Assembly (NCBI GenBank): GCA_002163005.1
Contig: MAAF01000083.1
Span: 1 to 64,000, forward strand
Origin: Colwellia psychrerythraea
Lineage (GTDB): Bacteria > Pseudomonadota > Gammaproteobacteria > Enterobacterales > Alteromonadaceae
DNA length: 64,000 nt
Direction of reading: 5' to 3'
In this document: positions 1 through 8,643 of the stretch, one piece after another
Layout of the letters: the number at the start of each line of letters is the position of its first letter
Numbering within the stretch: the stretch's first letter is position 1
The notes under the pieces: generated by a model
What the model was told of the DNA's origin: nothing
What the model saw: the letters and a program-made list of their open reading frames with translations, nothing else
Database searches by the model: none
Made by a program: the position numbers and the translations under genes

Positions 1-10
1 ACCATTCGGA

Positions 11-87
<77 letters not shown>

Positions 88-162
88 ATTCTTAAGTTTG
101 AATTAAAACAACTTGGCTTGTTTTAGTATTTTCTAGCAATAGTAATATTTAAACCATTCGGA

Positions 163-260
163 CGCGGGATGGAGCAGCCTAAAAGTTCACCCTCGTCGGG
201 CTGTTATTAATAAATAGCCGAAAGTCGTCATGTTTGTTATCAAATCTGACTTCGCAACCA
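163..260 (+). pseudogene. degenerate initiator-tRNA-like copy, 98 nt (a)
   Basis: The first 18 nt equal the 5' end of the intact tRNA-fMet genes and the end retains CGCAACCA. The D arm carries an insertion (AAAAGTTCACC). The CAT anticodon loop is replaced by a longer AT-rich segment containing the palindrome TTATTAATAA, flanked by GGGCT and AGCCG. The variable/T-arm region is also expanded. No CAT anticodon is left, so it cannot act as initiator tRNA. A near-identical copy lies at 513..610. It is either a dead tRNA gene or a tRNA-like spacer RNA in the same transcript. Confidence 0.75.
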
Positions 261-338
261 ATTCTCTGATAATAGAATTAAAATAATTATTGGCTTGTTT
301 AGTATTTTCTAGCAATAGTAATATTTAAACCATTCGGA

Positions 339-415
<77 letters not shown>

Positions 416-416
416 A

Positions 417-453
417 CCGAAGGTCGTCAGTTCAAATCTGGCTCCCGCAACCA
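417..453 (+). pseudogene. 3' half duplication of tRNA-fMet
   Basis: Right after the CCA of copy 2 the last 37 nt of the tRNA (anticodon 3' strand, variable loop, T arm, acceptor 3' strand, CCA) are repeated in tandem. There is no 5' half, so no tRNA can form. It looks like a short unequal-crossover product. Confidence 0.85.
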
Positions 454-512
454 ATTCTTAAGTTTGAATTAAAACAACTTGGCTTTCTTGATTTAACATC
501 AAGTCATTCGGA

Positions 513-610
513 CGCGAGATGGAGCAGCCTAAAAGTTCACCCTCGTCGGGCTGTTATTAATAAATAGCCGAAAGTCGTCATGTTTGTTATCAAATCTGAC
601 TTCGCAACCA
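513..610 (+). pseudogene. degenerate initiator-tRNA-like copy, 98 nt (b)
   Basis: This is the second copy of the 98-nt tRNA-like unit at 163..260, nearly identical to it but starting CGCGAGATGG. It has the same D-arm insertion, the same expanded anticodon arm lacking CAT, and the same TTCGCAACCA end. A small hairpin (CTTGA/TCAAG at 487..503) sits just before it. Confidence 0.75.
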
Positions 611-688
611 ATTCTCTGATAATAGAATAAAATAATTATTGGCTTGTTTTAGTATTTTCTAGCAATAGTAATATTTAAACCATTCGGA

Positions 689-765
<77 letters not shown>

Positions 766-853
766 ACTTGTTTCTTTAAAGAGATAAGTATAAAAATCAT
801 TCTTAAGTTTGAATTAAAACAACTTGGCTTCCTACAATCGTAGGTCATTCGGA

Positions 854-930
<77 letters not shown>

Positions 931-1571
931 ATCTTCGTAAAACCCCTATATATTTCATAAACTATAGCTCTTCGGGCTGTTACTTATAAATAGCCGAAAG
1001 TCGTCATTATCTGTTTCAAATCTGGCTCCCGCAACCAATCTTAGTAAAAATCCCTATATAATTCACAAGCTATAGCTCATCGGGCTGTTACTTATAAATA
1101 GCTGAAAGTCGTCATTATCTGTTTAAAATCTGGCTCCCGCAACCAATCAATCTTAGTAAAATCCCTATATAATTCACAAGCTATAGCTCATCGGGCTGTT
1201 ACTTATAAATAGCCGAAAGTCGTCATTATCTGTTTCAAATCTGGCTCCCGCAACCAATCTTAGTAAAAATCCCTTTATAATTCATAAACTATAGCTCATC
1301 GGGCTGTTACTTATAAATAGCCGAAAGTCGTCATTATCTGTTCAAATCTGGCTCCCGCAACCAATCTTAGTAAAAATCCCTTTATAATTCATAAACTATA
1401 GCTCTTCGGGCTGTTACTTATAAATAGCCGAAAGTCGTCATTATCTGTTTCAAATCTGGCTCCCGCAACCAATCTTAGTAAAAATCCCTTTATAATTCAT
1501 AAACTATAGCTCTTCGGGCTGTTACTTATAAATAGCCGAAGTCGTCATTATCTGTTTCAAATCTGACTCTA
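931..1571 (+). repeat. six tandem ~107-bp tRNA-derived repeats
   Basis: The units run approximately 931..1037, 1038..1145, 1146..1256, 1257..1363, 1364..1471 and 1472..1571 (the last lacks its 3' end). Each has a unique-looking 5' part (ATCTTAGTAAAAATCCCT and onward), then GCTC-TCGGGCT, an AT-rich altered anticodon loop, AGCCGAAAGTCGTCA, and TCTGGCTCCCGCAACCA, which is the exact 3' end of tRNA-fMet. The 5' acceptor strand is absent, so no cloverleaf can form. The altered loop and AAAGTCGTCA are shared with the 98-nt degenerate copies, which suggests common descent followed by local amplification. Confidence 0.85.
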
Positions 1572-1581
1572 GTAAGAAAAC

Positions 1582-1613
1582 AAATTTTAATTCTCATATA
1601 AAAATTAAAATTT
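1582..1613. terminator. AT-only 11-bp hairpin after tRNA array
   Basis: AAATTTTAATT (1582..1592) and AATTAAAATTT (1603..1613) form a perfect 11-bp inverted repeat with a 10-nt loop. It lies between the tRNA array and the convergent regulator gene. The stem has no G:C pair, so it is only a weak terminator candidate. Confidence 0.3.
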
Positions 1614-1649
1614 AATATAATTAAAAAAACAAGATGATTATTTCACTTA

Positions 1650-2189
1650 TTACGCCATAAAAACTACTGCCACGGCATTTACTGGCTCCTCAGTTTTATT
1701 GCCATAACAGTGAGGGAGATGACCATGAAAATAAATTAAGTTACCCGCCTCCACCATATACTCCTCTCCTTGTACTTCAACGCAGGCACTTCCCTCTAGA
1801 CACAAAAACAACTCATGACTGCCTTCAGGGTGTGGCACTCCTTTGCTATAACAATTAGGTTTCATACTAATATCATTGATTTGCAACTTCTGAGTACTGA
1901 TAGGACTGGTTCGTGTACTAGAAAATCTGCCATCATCTAATTGAATAACAGGCATATCTTTACGAGAGACTTCGGTGACATGTGCTGATTGCCTACTAAT
2001 CAAATCATCAACCGAAACGCCCAATGCTTGTGCTACTTTAACGACCAAGGTTATGCTTGGATTTGATTGATCACTTTCCATGTTAGCTAAAGTTGCTCGT
2101 GGAATATCGGCCATATCCGCTAGCTTAGTTTGCGTTAATTTGTGTTGAGCACGTAGTCTTTTTATACCTTCACTAATAGGGTTGGTCAC
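1650..2189 (-). CDS. XRE-family regulator with C-terminal cupin
   Basis: This is a 179-aa transcription factor. Residues about 7-61 form an HTH_3 domain (KLTQTKLADMADIPRATLAN is the recognition region). Residues about 100-175 form a small cupin barrel with the H-P-E-G-S-H-E-L and Y-F-H-G-H-L-P-H motifs typical of cupin_2 ligand or metal sites. XRE-cupin proteins usually sense a small metabolite and control an adjacent amine, sulfur or fatty-acid gene, but no such target is obvious here. The start is GTG: GGAG lies 7 nt upstream, and the overlapping ATG four bases earlier is out of frame and soon hits a stop. The gene converges on the tRNA array. Confidence 0.85.
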   Translation of the reverse strand: MTNPISEGIKRLRAQHKLTQTKLADMADIPRATLANMESDQSNPSITLVVKVAQALGVSVDDLISRQSAHVTEVSRKDMPVIQLDDGRFSSTRTSPISTQKLQINDISMKPNCYSKGVPHPEGSHELFLCLEGSACVEVQGEEYMVEAGNLIYFHGHLPHCYGNKTEEPVNAVAVVFMA

Positions 2190-2438
2190 TCATTATCTCC
2201 ATAATTCTGCGTTTTGATTTACCACGATGTGAAAGACTTAATCAAGTAAGTCAAACTGTTATGATTAGGACTACAAAATATCAACATATTCCTACTTTAT
2301 ATTCCAGTATTAAAACATATTGTTAATTTATTGTCATTTATAGTGTATCAGCTCTAGACACTGCCGATATTTTCATTACAATCTAGCCATCTTATCAATC
2401 TTGATAATTTCACTCATCAAAATGTCCTGGAGAATAAT

Positions 2439-2627
2439 ATGAATGTTGACCAACATATCAAAGTAGCACAATGGCACTTAGAGCAAGCTCGTTTACATAA
2501 CGTTAGCGATCACACTTGTGGCTGTCCTGCTAACAAGCATGACCAACGTGCAATCGACGCAGTTGAAGCTGGTTTAATCATTGAAGAAAAAGCGTGTACT
2601 TTAGAAGCTAAAGAAGCGCGCGTTTAG
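2439..2627 (+). CDS. small conserved-looking protein, 62 aa
   Basis: This is a 62-aa soluble acidic protein that I do not recognise. It contains an H-T-C-G-C-P-A-N-K-H stretch near residues 25-34. The two cysteines and two histidines could bind a metal, but this is inference. GGAG lies 8 nt before the ATG, and a clear rho-independent terminator follows at 2657, so it is a single-gene transcription unit. It lies opposite the XRE-cupin regulator across a 249-bp gap, and that regulator may control it. Confidence 0.7.
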   Translation: MNVDQHIKVAQWHLEQARLHNVSDHTCGCPANKHDQRAIDAVEAGLIIEEKACTLEAKEARV

Positions 2628-2656
2628 GCTAAAAGCTAACCGACGATTGAATAGTA

Positions 2657-2690
2657 TAAACCGATAAAATCTACTTTTATCGGTTTTTTT
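2657..2690 (+). terminator. rho-independent terminator
   Basis: AACCGATAAAA and TTTTATCGGTT form an 11-bp stem with a 5-nt loop, followed by a run of T. It ends the 62-aa gene transcript. Confidence 0.85.
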
Positions 2691-2900
2691 ATGTCCTTCA
2701 ATATTGAACCTACCTTTCTAAATCCCCACTCCCTAACAATCAAGAATAACTCATTAATAACTTATAATAATCAATACTATCCTTTAAATATTGTCATTGA
2801 GTATTTATCATTGAATAATGCCGTTAAGGTAAATATAGTGTTGATCTAGCACTAATATTTTATACGAAAGCTCACCCTAAAATAATTTACAAGGATTTCT

Positions 2901-3851
2901 ATGGCTGGTGCAAGTTTACTAACCCTATTGGATGACATTGCCATGTTACTCGATGATGTAGCTGTTTTATCAAAGGTTGCCGCTAAAAAAACCGCTGGGG
3001 TTTTAGGTGATGATTTAGCGGTAAATGCCGAACAACTTTCTGGCGGTTTAAAAGCAGATCGAGAGCTACCCGTTGTTTGGGCAGTGTTTAAAGGCTCTAT
3101 GCTTAATAAAGCTATTTTAGTGCCTATTGCATTATTACTGAGTTACTTTCTACCTATCGTAATAATGCCTTTATTAATGCTAGGTGGTGCTTATTTGTGT
3201 TATGAAGGTTTTGAAAAAGTTTGGCATAAATTCTCTCATCAAGATGAACAGAAAGAGCAACATGAAAAGCGTGTTGAGGCACTGCAAGATGAAAATATAG
3301 ATATTACCCTTTATGAAAAAGATAAGATCAAAGGGGCTATTCGTACCGATTTTATCCTCTCAGCAGAAATTATTATTATTGCTTTAGGGACTGTGGCAGA
3401 TAAACCAATAACAACTCAAATATCAGTATTAGTTTTCATTGCCATTTTGATGACAATAGGTGTTTATGGTTTAGTTGCTGGTATTGTCAAAATTGATGAT
3501 GGTGGGCTTTTACTGATTAAAGATAAGTCAGCTAGCCTTTGGGCAAAAGCAAAACGTGCGTTAGGTTATTTTATGATTTCTTTTGCACCGAAATTAATGA
3601 AGTTTTTAGCATTTGCAGGCACTGTTGCTATGTGGTTAGTTGGGGGCTCACTGATTACTCATGGCGTACCAGCTTTTCACCACATCATTGAATCAGCGAC
3701 AGACTTTGCCGCTAACCTTCCTATACTTGCGGGGCTATTGGTGGTGATTACTCCACTGTTAATCGACTTATTTGTTGGCTTTATTTTAGGTGCCATACTT
3801 GTATTTATCTCTTTAGCGATAATGAAAGCAGCTAAACAAACAAAGAATTAG
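2901..3851 (+). CDS. DUF808 (YedI-like) inner membrane protein
   Basis: This is a 316-aa integral membrane protein. The N-terminal MAGASLLTLLDDIAMLLDD segment, the KKTAGVLGDDLAVNAEQLSG motif and about six hydrophobic segments (residues about 70-100, 150-170, 175-200, 235-260, 275-310) match the DUF808 family, to which E. coli YedI belongs. The length fits the family (about 300 aa). Its role is unknown. AGGA precedes the ATG by 7 nt. It stands alone and faces the quinone oxidoreductase gene. Confidence 0.85.
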   Translation: MAGASLLTLLDDIAMLLDDVAVLSKVAAKKTAGVLGDDLAVNAEQLSGGLKADRELPVVWAVFKGSMLNKAILVPIALLLSYFLPIVIMPLLMLGGAYLCYEGFEKVWHKFSHQDEQKEQHEKRVEALQDENIDITLYEKDKIKGAIRTDFILSAEIIIIALGTVADKPITTQISVLVFIAILMTIGVYGLVAGIVKIDDGGLLLIKDKSASLWAKAKRALGYFMISFAPKLMKFLAFAGTVAMWLVGGSLITHGVPAFHHIIESATDFAANLPILAGLLVVITPLLIDLFVGFILGAILVFISLAIMKAAKQTKN

Positions 3852-3863
3852 TGGAATAGAGCG

Positions 3864-3903
3864 AATGGTTAGTTAATCATCAAAGAATGTTTAGCTAACC
3901 ATT
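3864..3903. terminator. hairpin between convergent genes
   Basis: AATGGTTAG (3864..3872) and CTAACCATT (3895..3903) pair perfectly across a 22-nt loop. It lies between the two convergent stop codons. No T run follows, so it is a weak bidirectional terminator candidate. Confidence 0.35.
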
Positions 3904-3922
3904 AGTTATGTACTAGGCTGCT

Positions 3923-4912
3923 TTAGCTTACAAGTAAAACTAATTTACCAACATTTTCATTCTTCGCCATTTTTTCATGAGCCTGCTCGACTTGCTGCCA
4001 TGGATAAACCGAATCAATTATCGGCTTTATTCGACCATTGACTAAATCAGCATAAAAATCATTGATGAAACTCTTAACGAGTTGAGCTTTATAGTCATCA
4101 CTGCGGTTGCGTAACGTTGAAGCGGATAACGTTAATCTTTTTGCCAACAGCTTTGCTATATCAACTTGTGAGCAATATCGCCCACCTAACATTGATAAAG
4201 TAACTATGTGTCCATCAAGTGCTGCGATATTAATATTTTTAGCTAAATACTCACCACTAACAACATCAATAATGACATCGTAACCTGAGGGGACATTTGT
4301 TTTAGACCAAGAAACAAAATCACTGTGTTGGTAATTTATAACTGCATCAGCACCAAGTATTAGACACGCTTGTACTTTAGATTCATTGCCAACAGTGACC
4401 GTAACATGACATTGTTTCGCTTTTGCAAGCTGTATTGCAGCACTGCCAACACCACTTGCGCCTGCATGAATGAGCACCCTACTTTTATCCGCTAATTTAG
4501 CAATACTGAATAAGCTTTGATATGCAGTTAGAAATACTTCAGCACAAGCTGCACCTTGCTCAAAAGTAAATTTTTCAGGTAAACAAAATAATTGCGCTGC
4601 TTTTACTTTGACATATTGCGCGTATCCGCCACCCGCAACTAAGGCGAAAACTTTATCGCCTACTTGCCATGGTTTTGCTAAATGGTTAGCAGAAACCGCT
4701 TCTCCACATTGTATGATTTCACCCGAGACTTCTAAACCAAGGATTGATGACTCTCCTGCAGGCGCTGGATATTTACCTGCACGTTGCAATAAATCAGCTC
4801 GATTGATCCCTATAGCGTGAACTTTAATCAAACATTCATCCACCGCTATTTCAGGCATCACTGTTTGAGATAACACTAATGCTTGCTGGTTATCAACATG
4901 GATATATTTCAA
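3923..4912 (-). CDS. NAD(P)H quinone oxidoreductase, MDR superfamily
   Basis: This is a 329-aa zinc-independent medium-chain reductase of the PIG3/TP53I3 and quinone oxidoreductase type. It has an N-terminal GroES-like half (GINRADLLQRAGKYP, LGLEVSGEI) and a Rossmann half with the nucleotide motif HAGASGVGSAAIQLAKA near residue 150. Such enzymes reduce quinones or activated alkenes with NADPH. The zinc-ligand cysteines of alcohol dehydrogenases are absent. The start is TTG: an in-frame TAA lies just upstream, and AAGGTGAT sits 6 nt before the TTG. It is a single gene. Confidence 0.88.
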   Translation of the reverse strand: MKYIHVDNQQALVLSQTVMPEIAVDECLIKVHAIGINRADLLQRAGKYPAPAGESSILGLEVSGEIIQCGEAVSANHLAKPWQVGDKVFALVAGGGYAQYVKVKAAQLFCLPEKFTFEQGAACAEVFLTAYQSLFSIAKLADKSRVLIHAGASGVGSAAIQLAKAKQCHVTVTVGNESKVQACLILGADAVINYQHSDFVSWSKTNVPSGYDVIIDVVSGEYLAKNINIAALDGHIVTLSMLGGRYCSQVDIAKLLAKRLTLSASTLRNRSDDYKAQLVKSFINDFYADLVNGRIKPIIDSVYPWQQVEQAHEKMAKNENVGKLVLLVS

Positions 4913-4978
4913 GGAGATATCACCTTAGGTAGAGCTTTATTAGTTAAAGCGGGAGAGATATTAAGCTAAATAAAAGTT

Positions 4979-5010
4979 AGATAAAGTGCCTATGCTCACG
5001 CACTTTATCT
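4979..5010 (-). terminator. terminator of the DUF2999-HopJ operon
   Basis: AGATAAAGTGC (4979..4989) and GCACTTTATCT (5000..5010) form an 11-bp stem with a 10-nt loop. Read on the minus strand it is followed by AACTTTTATTT. It lies just after the HopJ stop codon. Confidence 0.6.
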
Positions 5011-5045
5011 AATAAAATTTAGCTAATTAACATAACTGGTAGAAG

Positions 5046-5414
5046 TTAAGTTAATGGCGTTAAAGCAACAGAGTTGAACTCGACTTTTTTCCAACCACTT
5101 TGCATAAAATTACGAATATTACCGTGGTCATTACCTTGTGGATTATTTACCACGTCTTCACGATAAAAACGACCAAAACAAGCCAACGTTTGTTGCTCTG
5201 TTAACTTATTAAGCTTGGCAAAATAAAAGATCTTGCATGAGCCTTCGTTCGTGCCAGCTTCATTGAGTACATCACCATTGCTGAAAGTCGCAGGTAGGTA
5301 ACTATAGTTTTCACTAATAACTTGCATCACTTGCTCAAAACTTACTTGTTCAGCATTTGAGTCTAACTGACTGATAAAATCAGCTAAGGTAATGTTTACT
5401 TCTGGAGTACTCAT
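5046..5414 (-). CDS. HopJ-family protein
   Basis: This 122-aa protein matches the HopJ type III effector family (FSNGDVLNEAGTNEGSCKIF, LACFGRFYREDV, HGNIRNFMQSGW). The name comes from a Pseudomonas syringae protein, but members are widespread in free-living marine gammaproteobacteria without secretion systems, so an effector role is unlikely here. The function is unknown. Its start overlaps the DUF2999 stop codon by one base (TAATG), so the two are translationally coupled. Confidence 0.85.
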   Translation of the reverse strand: MSTPEVNITLADFISQLDSNAEQVSFEQVMQVISENYSYLPATFSNGDVLNEAGTNEGSCKIFYFAKLNKLTEQQTLACFGRFYREDVVNNPQGNDHGNIRNFMQSGWKKVEFNSVALTPLT

Positions 5415-5674
5415 TAAATATCACCCGTTTTTAATTTAGCCTTTGCTTCCTCTACTTTAGAGAAGTCTAAACCTAGTTCATTAACCGCTTGCTCAATAAG
5501 TCCTGGATCTGCCATTACTAAACTCATAATAGCTTGCAGTTTTTCCGGTGGAATGCCAAGTTGTGTAATGAATGCCATTGCCATCATTGGGTTTTCAGTG
5601 AGCGCCTGAAACATCTCATTAATTTTCTCATCACTGATATTTAGTTCTTTTAAGATTTGTATAATCGGGTTCAT
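5414..5674 (-). CDS. DUF2999 family protein
   Basis: This 86-aa helical protein (MNPIIQILKELNISDEKINE, then GIPPEKLQAIMSLVMADPGL) fits DUF2999, a small family of Vibrionales and Alteromonadales without known role. The open frame extends 21 codons upstream, but the MNPI start fits the family length and has TGAGAA about 5 nt before it. It forms a two-gene operon with the HopJ gene through a TAATG overlap. Confidence 0.8.
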   Translation of the reverse strand: MNPIIQILKELNISDEKINEMFQALTENPMMAMAFITQLGIPPEKLQAIMSLVMADPGLIEQAVNELGLDFSKVEEAKAKLKTGDI

Positions 5675-5915
5675 TAATTTTCTCAATTTAATAGTCGGTT
5701 TCGCGTTAGTAATAAGCAGGCTATATAAAGTAAGCACAGGCTTAAAAGTTATGCGGATTATAATATCAAATTATAAAGAACTTTACAGACAGCAGCCTGT
5801 TAATAAATCAAATATCTAATTAACTAATCTCTTTCACTACACTATTGGAAAAGAAAAAGTATAATGACACTGAATTTACGCAAACAAATACGCACTTAAC
5901 TATCTATCACAACTT

Positions 5916-6455
5916 ATGCCATCAAAATTTAAAAATACCGAACTTCAGTCCCCTAAATTAAAGTACTTATCTGCATATTCCGCACAAATACAAATGCAAG
6001 TTCAGCAAATGATTGAACAAAAAAATTTAGCGCAATATTTATTAAAAAAATATCCAACGATCCATGAGGTAAGTAACGACAAAGCCCTACGTGGTTATGT
6101 TATGTCACTGAAGAACCAGTACTTGAAAAAGTCAGCACCTTTAAGTCAGATAAAGTATGACGATAAAATTCATATAATTAATAATGCTCTAGGGTTGCAT
6201 ACCTATGTCTCTCGCGTGCAAGGTAATAAGCTAAAAAGTAAACATGAAATTCGCATCGGTAGCCTCTTTAAAAAAGCCCCTGAAGCCTTCTTAGCCATGA
6301 TAGTTGTTCACGAGTTAGCGCATCTAAAAGAGAAGGAGCATAATAAGGCATTTTATAAGTTATGCCAAAGCATGTTGCCTGAATATCATCAATTAGAATT
6401 AGACTTACGTATTTACCTAACTCAAATAGAATTAATTGGAGATATTTACACCTAA
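5916..6455 (+). CDS. YgjP-like M48-type metallopeptidase
   Basis: This is a 179-aa soluble protein with the zinc motif H132-E-L-A-H136 and a further His at 142 (HNKAFY), the HExxH-x5-H pattern of the YgjP/DUF45 family of the M48 clan. E. coli YgjP is a relative. Family members are annotated either as metal-dependent hydrolases or as UTP pyrophosphatases, so the substrate is uncertain. No signal peptide is seen. No strong ribosome site precedes the ATG. Confidence 0.8.
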   Translation: MPSKFKNTELQSPKLKYLSAYSAQIQMQVQQMIEQKNLAQYLLKKYPTIHEVSNDKALRGYVMSLKNQYLKKSAPLSQIKYDDKIHIINNALGLHTYVSRVQGNKLKSKHEIRIGSLFKKAPEAFLAMIVVHELAHLKEKEHNKAFYKLCQSMLPEYHQLELDLRIYLTQIELIGDIYT

Positions 6456-6590
6456 GACCAATGACGATAACCAAGGGGTAATTTTAAATGGCTTAATAAC
6501 GTCATCACTTTTAGTCATAATATTTCTACTTGTTTGATGAGATAATTTTATATAAATTACCGAGCAATACCCCAAAAATGAAATACCCAA

Positions 6591-6761
6591 ATGTCTGAAA
6601 CTAAAATTAAGTTTGAACTCGAAAAAGAAAACAAGAACAGTGTCCGTTATAAAGAAATTCCCAAAGAGGGCATGCCACCGATTTTAGGCTCTATTTATGT
6701 GCAAAAATGGTATGCGGGTAATAGTAAATATCTAGAGGTGACTGTTAATAAAGTGGATTAA
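6591..6761 (+). CDS. small protein, 56 aa
   Basis: The ATG at 6591 opens a 56-aa frame (MSETKIKFELEKENKNSVRY, ending TVNKVD) that closes with TAA at 6761. The composition is charged and typical of a real soluble protein. An inverted-repeat terminator follows at 6799. I do not recognise the family. The ribosome site is weak. An ATG 13 bases upstream in another frame stops within seven codons. Confidence 0.6.
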   Translation: MSETKIKFELEKENKNSVRYKEIPKEGMPPILGSIYVQKWYAGNSKYLEVTVNKVD

Positions 6762-6798
6762 CGCATTTTCATTTAAACTGTTACGACGCTAGAACCAA

Positions 6799-6838
6799 AA
6801 AACCAGAATACCTTGTTAAGGTAATTCTGGTTTTTTTG
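6799..6838. terminator. rho-independent terminator, probably bidirectional
   Basis: AAACCAGAATACCTT and AAGGTAATTCTGGTTT pair with one bulge around a GTT loop, and a run of T follows on the plus strand and A on the other side. It lies between the convergent 56-aa and 55-aa genes and can serve both. Confidence 0.75.
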
Positions 6839-6879
6839 GGTTAACCGCAAGTCAAACTAACGGTTATGATTTCTGCTTG

Positions 6880-7047
6880 TTATGCTTGATATAACATAGC
6901 TAGAAAATCTTTAGACTCATTCAACTGGCTAAATTTAAACAATTTAGAACCTGATTGGTCTTTAACAACAACATTTAATTTGTTGATTGAAATAGACTTT
7001 ACTGGTGCTTCAATAGCGTAAATCTTACCTTGATAAGTATAAGACAT
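6880..7047 (-). CDS. small protein, 55 aa
   Basis: On the minus strand an ATG at 7047 with a strong AGGAG 7 nt upstream opens a 55-aa frame (MSYTYQGKIYAIEAPVKSIS, ending FLAMLYQA) that ends with TAA at 6880. The alternating hydrophobic pattern suggests a small beta-rich domain. I do not recognise it. It converges on the 56-aa gene and shares the terminator at 6799. Confidence 0.65.
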   Translation of the reverse strand: MSYTYQGKIYAIEAPVKSISINKLNVVVKDQSGSKLFKFSQLNESKDFLAMLYQA

Positions 7048-7475
7048 AATATAACTCCTTTAATTGCGTAAAAACGCAATATTAAAAAGCCCATAACTGC
7101 ATATACATAATTGATAATAATACGATGAACTAACCGAGAATGACTCGGGATCTCATGCAGCAAAAAGCTTTGATTTAATAACTTTTACTAAGGTGTTGGC
7201 TGACTGTGAAAGGGAAAGACAAAACACGAAAAATCACTGGGGATTAACATCAATTAGATGAGGAAGGCTAATTGATGTTGGGCAATATACTGTGCTTTGT
7301 TGGAAAAGTAAATATTTATTTTTTAAGTACTAAAGTATAATTAAAAAAATAGTGATAAATAGTTATGATTAGCACTTGGTTAATATTTAAGTGACACCCA
7401 AATATATTCAATTAATAACCATAATTGTCCTCAATATTAGGCTGAGCAATATAACTCAAACCAACTCAATCTTAA
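7048..7475. other. gene-free gap with two hairpins
   Basis: No coding frame is seen in this 428-bp gap. It holds CCGAG/CTCGG around 7134..7148 and a perfect 12-bp hairpin, AACATCAATTAG (7246..7257) with CTAATTGATGTT (7268..7279), whose loop contains AGGAAGG. The rest is AT-rich. It is a possible small RNA or leader. Confidence 0.4.
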
Positions 7476-8399
7476 TTATTTCGGACACCTTATCGATAAA
7501 ATATCACAATCAACATTATCGAGTATTTTCTCAATGGTATTGCCAATAAATTTACCGTTATTACCCATGCCCATTACTAATAAATCTACTTCATGTGTTT
7601 TTACTAATTCAGGTAATTCATATTCAGGTGAGCCTAAGACAAGGTGAGTCAATTTTTCATCAAAAGTAAATTGGTTAAGTAACTCATCAAATACAACTTT
7701 GTGGTGATACTTTATCGCATCACTATAGTCATTAAAATCACCACTAGCTAAACTGTGGTCCATGCCCACGGCATTCATACCTTGCCATAATTCTATCCCC
7801 ATAGGCTGATAACAATGACAAACGTGAGCTTCGCTATCAAATAACTCAGCCATTACCAACTCTGCCTGAATAATATCAGCATCTAATTTCTCAGGTTTAT
7901 CATGGGTTCTTTCGGGGTCAACGGCAGCCATAACAGTGCGATACGAGTAATCGCGAATATTTTTAGTCAGTAGCAATGGAACCGGACAGTGCTCTAGTAA
8001 TTGCCAATCACCAGGAGTGAAGAATATTCTATTGAGTGTCGAATCTTGCTTAGTTGATTTTATCACTATCGATGCGCCATTATTGGCAATCTTCGCCAAA
8101 ACGGCACAGCTCACATCAGAATGCCAAACGACATCAATATTAACGACAATATCAAGCAACTTTACTTCAAGTAAGTACGTTTCTAACCACCGTAACTTCG
8201 ATGCTATATATTCTTTTTGTAAAGCTTCTAATTGTTCTTGATTAAAATTCCAATGGCTAACAAATTGACTATTATAAGCCACAAGAAAAAGCTCTATACT
8301 TGCTGACGTTTTTTCTGCAATGTTAATCGCCTGCACTAATGCTGATTGGTGGTCACTAGCAGCATCCATCACCACCAAAATATTTGTTATATTTTTCAT
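7476..8399 (-). CDS. uspE: universal stress protein, tandem domains (UspE-like)
   Basis: This is a 307-aa cytoplasmic protein built of two Usp domains (about residues 1-150 and 155-305), the layout and length of E. coli UspE. The first domain starts NITNILVVMDAASDH. The second ends with the ATP-loop-like VDLLVMGMGNNGKFIGNTIE. UspE acts in stress resistance, motility and adhesion in E. coli. AGGGAA lies before the ATG. A FNR-like box about 150 bp upstream (8549) suggests oxygen-linked control. In E. coli uspE lies next to fnr, but no fnr is seen here. Confidence 0.85.
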   Translation of the reverse strand: MKNITNILVVMDAASDHQSALVQAINIAEKTSASIELFLVAYNSQFVSHWNFNQEQLEALQKEYIASKLRWLETYLLEVKLLDIVVNIDVVWHSDVSCAVLAKIANNGASIVIKSTKQDSTLNRIFFTPGDWQLLEHCPVPLLLTKNIRDYSYRTVMAAVDPERTHDKPEKLDADIIQAELVMAELFDSEAHVCHCYQPMGIELWQGMNAVGMDHSLASGDFNDYSDAIKYHHKVVFDELLNQFTFDEKLTHLVLGSPEYELPELVKTHEVDLLVMGMGNNGKFIGNTIEKILDNVDCDILSIRCPK

Positions 8400-8548
8400 A
8401 ATATTCCCTAACTATCAATAATCTAAACAAGGACTACCTAAGTAGCATCTTTATTAATTTAGAAAATTAAAATAATGACTTCTCTTACTTAAAAGTTAGT
8501 TGAATTAGACACTTATAGCAATGTATTTACCTTAAGTTTGCACACAAG

Positions 8549-8562
8549 TTGATCTAAGTCAT
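8549..8562. promoter_or_regulatory. FNR-like site upstream of uspE
   Basis: TTGATCTAAGTCAT matches 8 of 10 fixed positions of the FNR consensus TTGATnnnnATCAA. It lies in the 244-bp gap ahead of the UspE-like gene. The match is imperfect and chance is possible in AT-rich DNA. Confidence 0.35.
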
Positions 8563-8643
8563 GCATCACTTATCTGTAGTGATTAGGCTACATATATCAA
8601 TGATAAATGGCGCAATTCTCGAAAATAACCAACGACTAGAAAC

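Noticed and set aside
931-1571. CRISPR-like regular repeats
   Set aside because: The units are about 107 bp, contiguous and tRNA-derived, with no unique spacers and no cas genes nearby.
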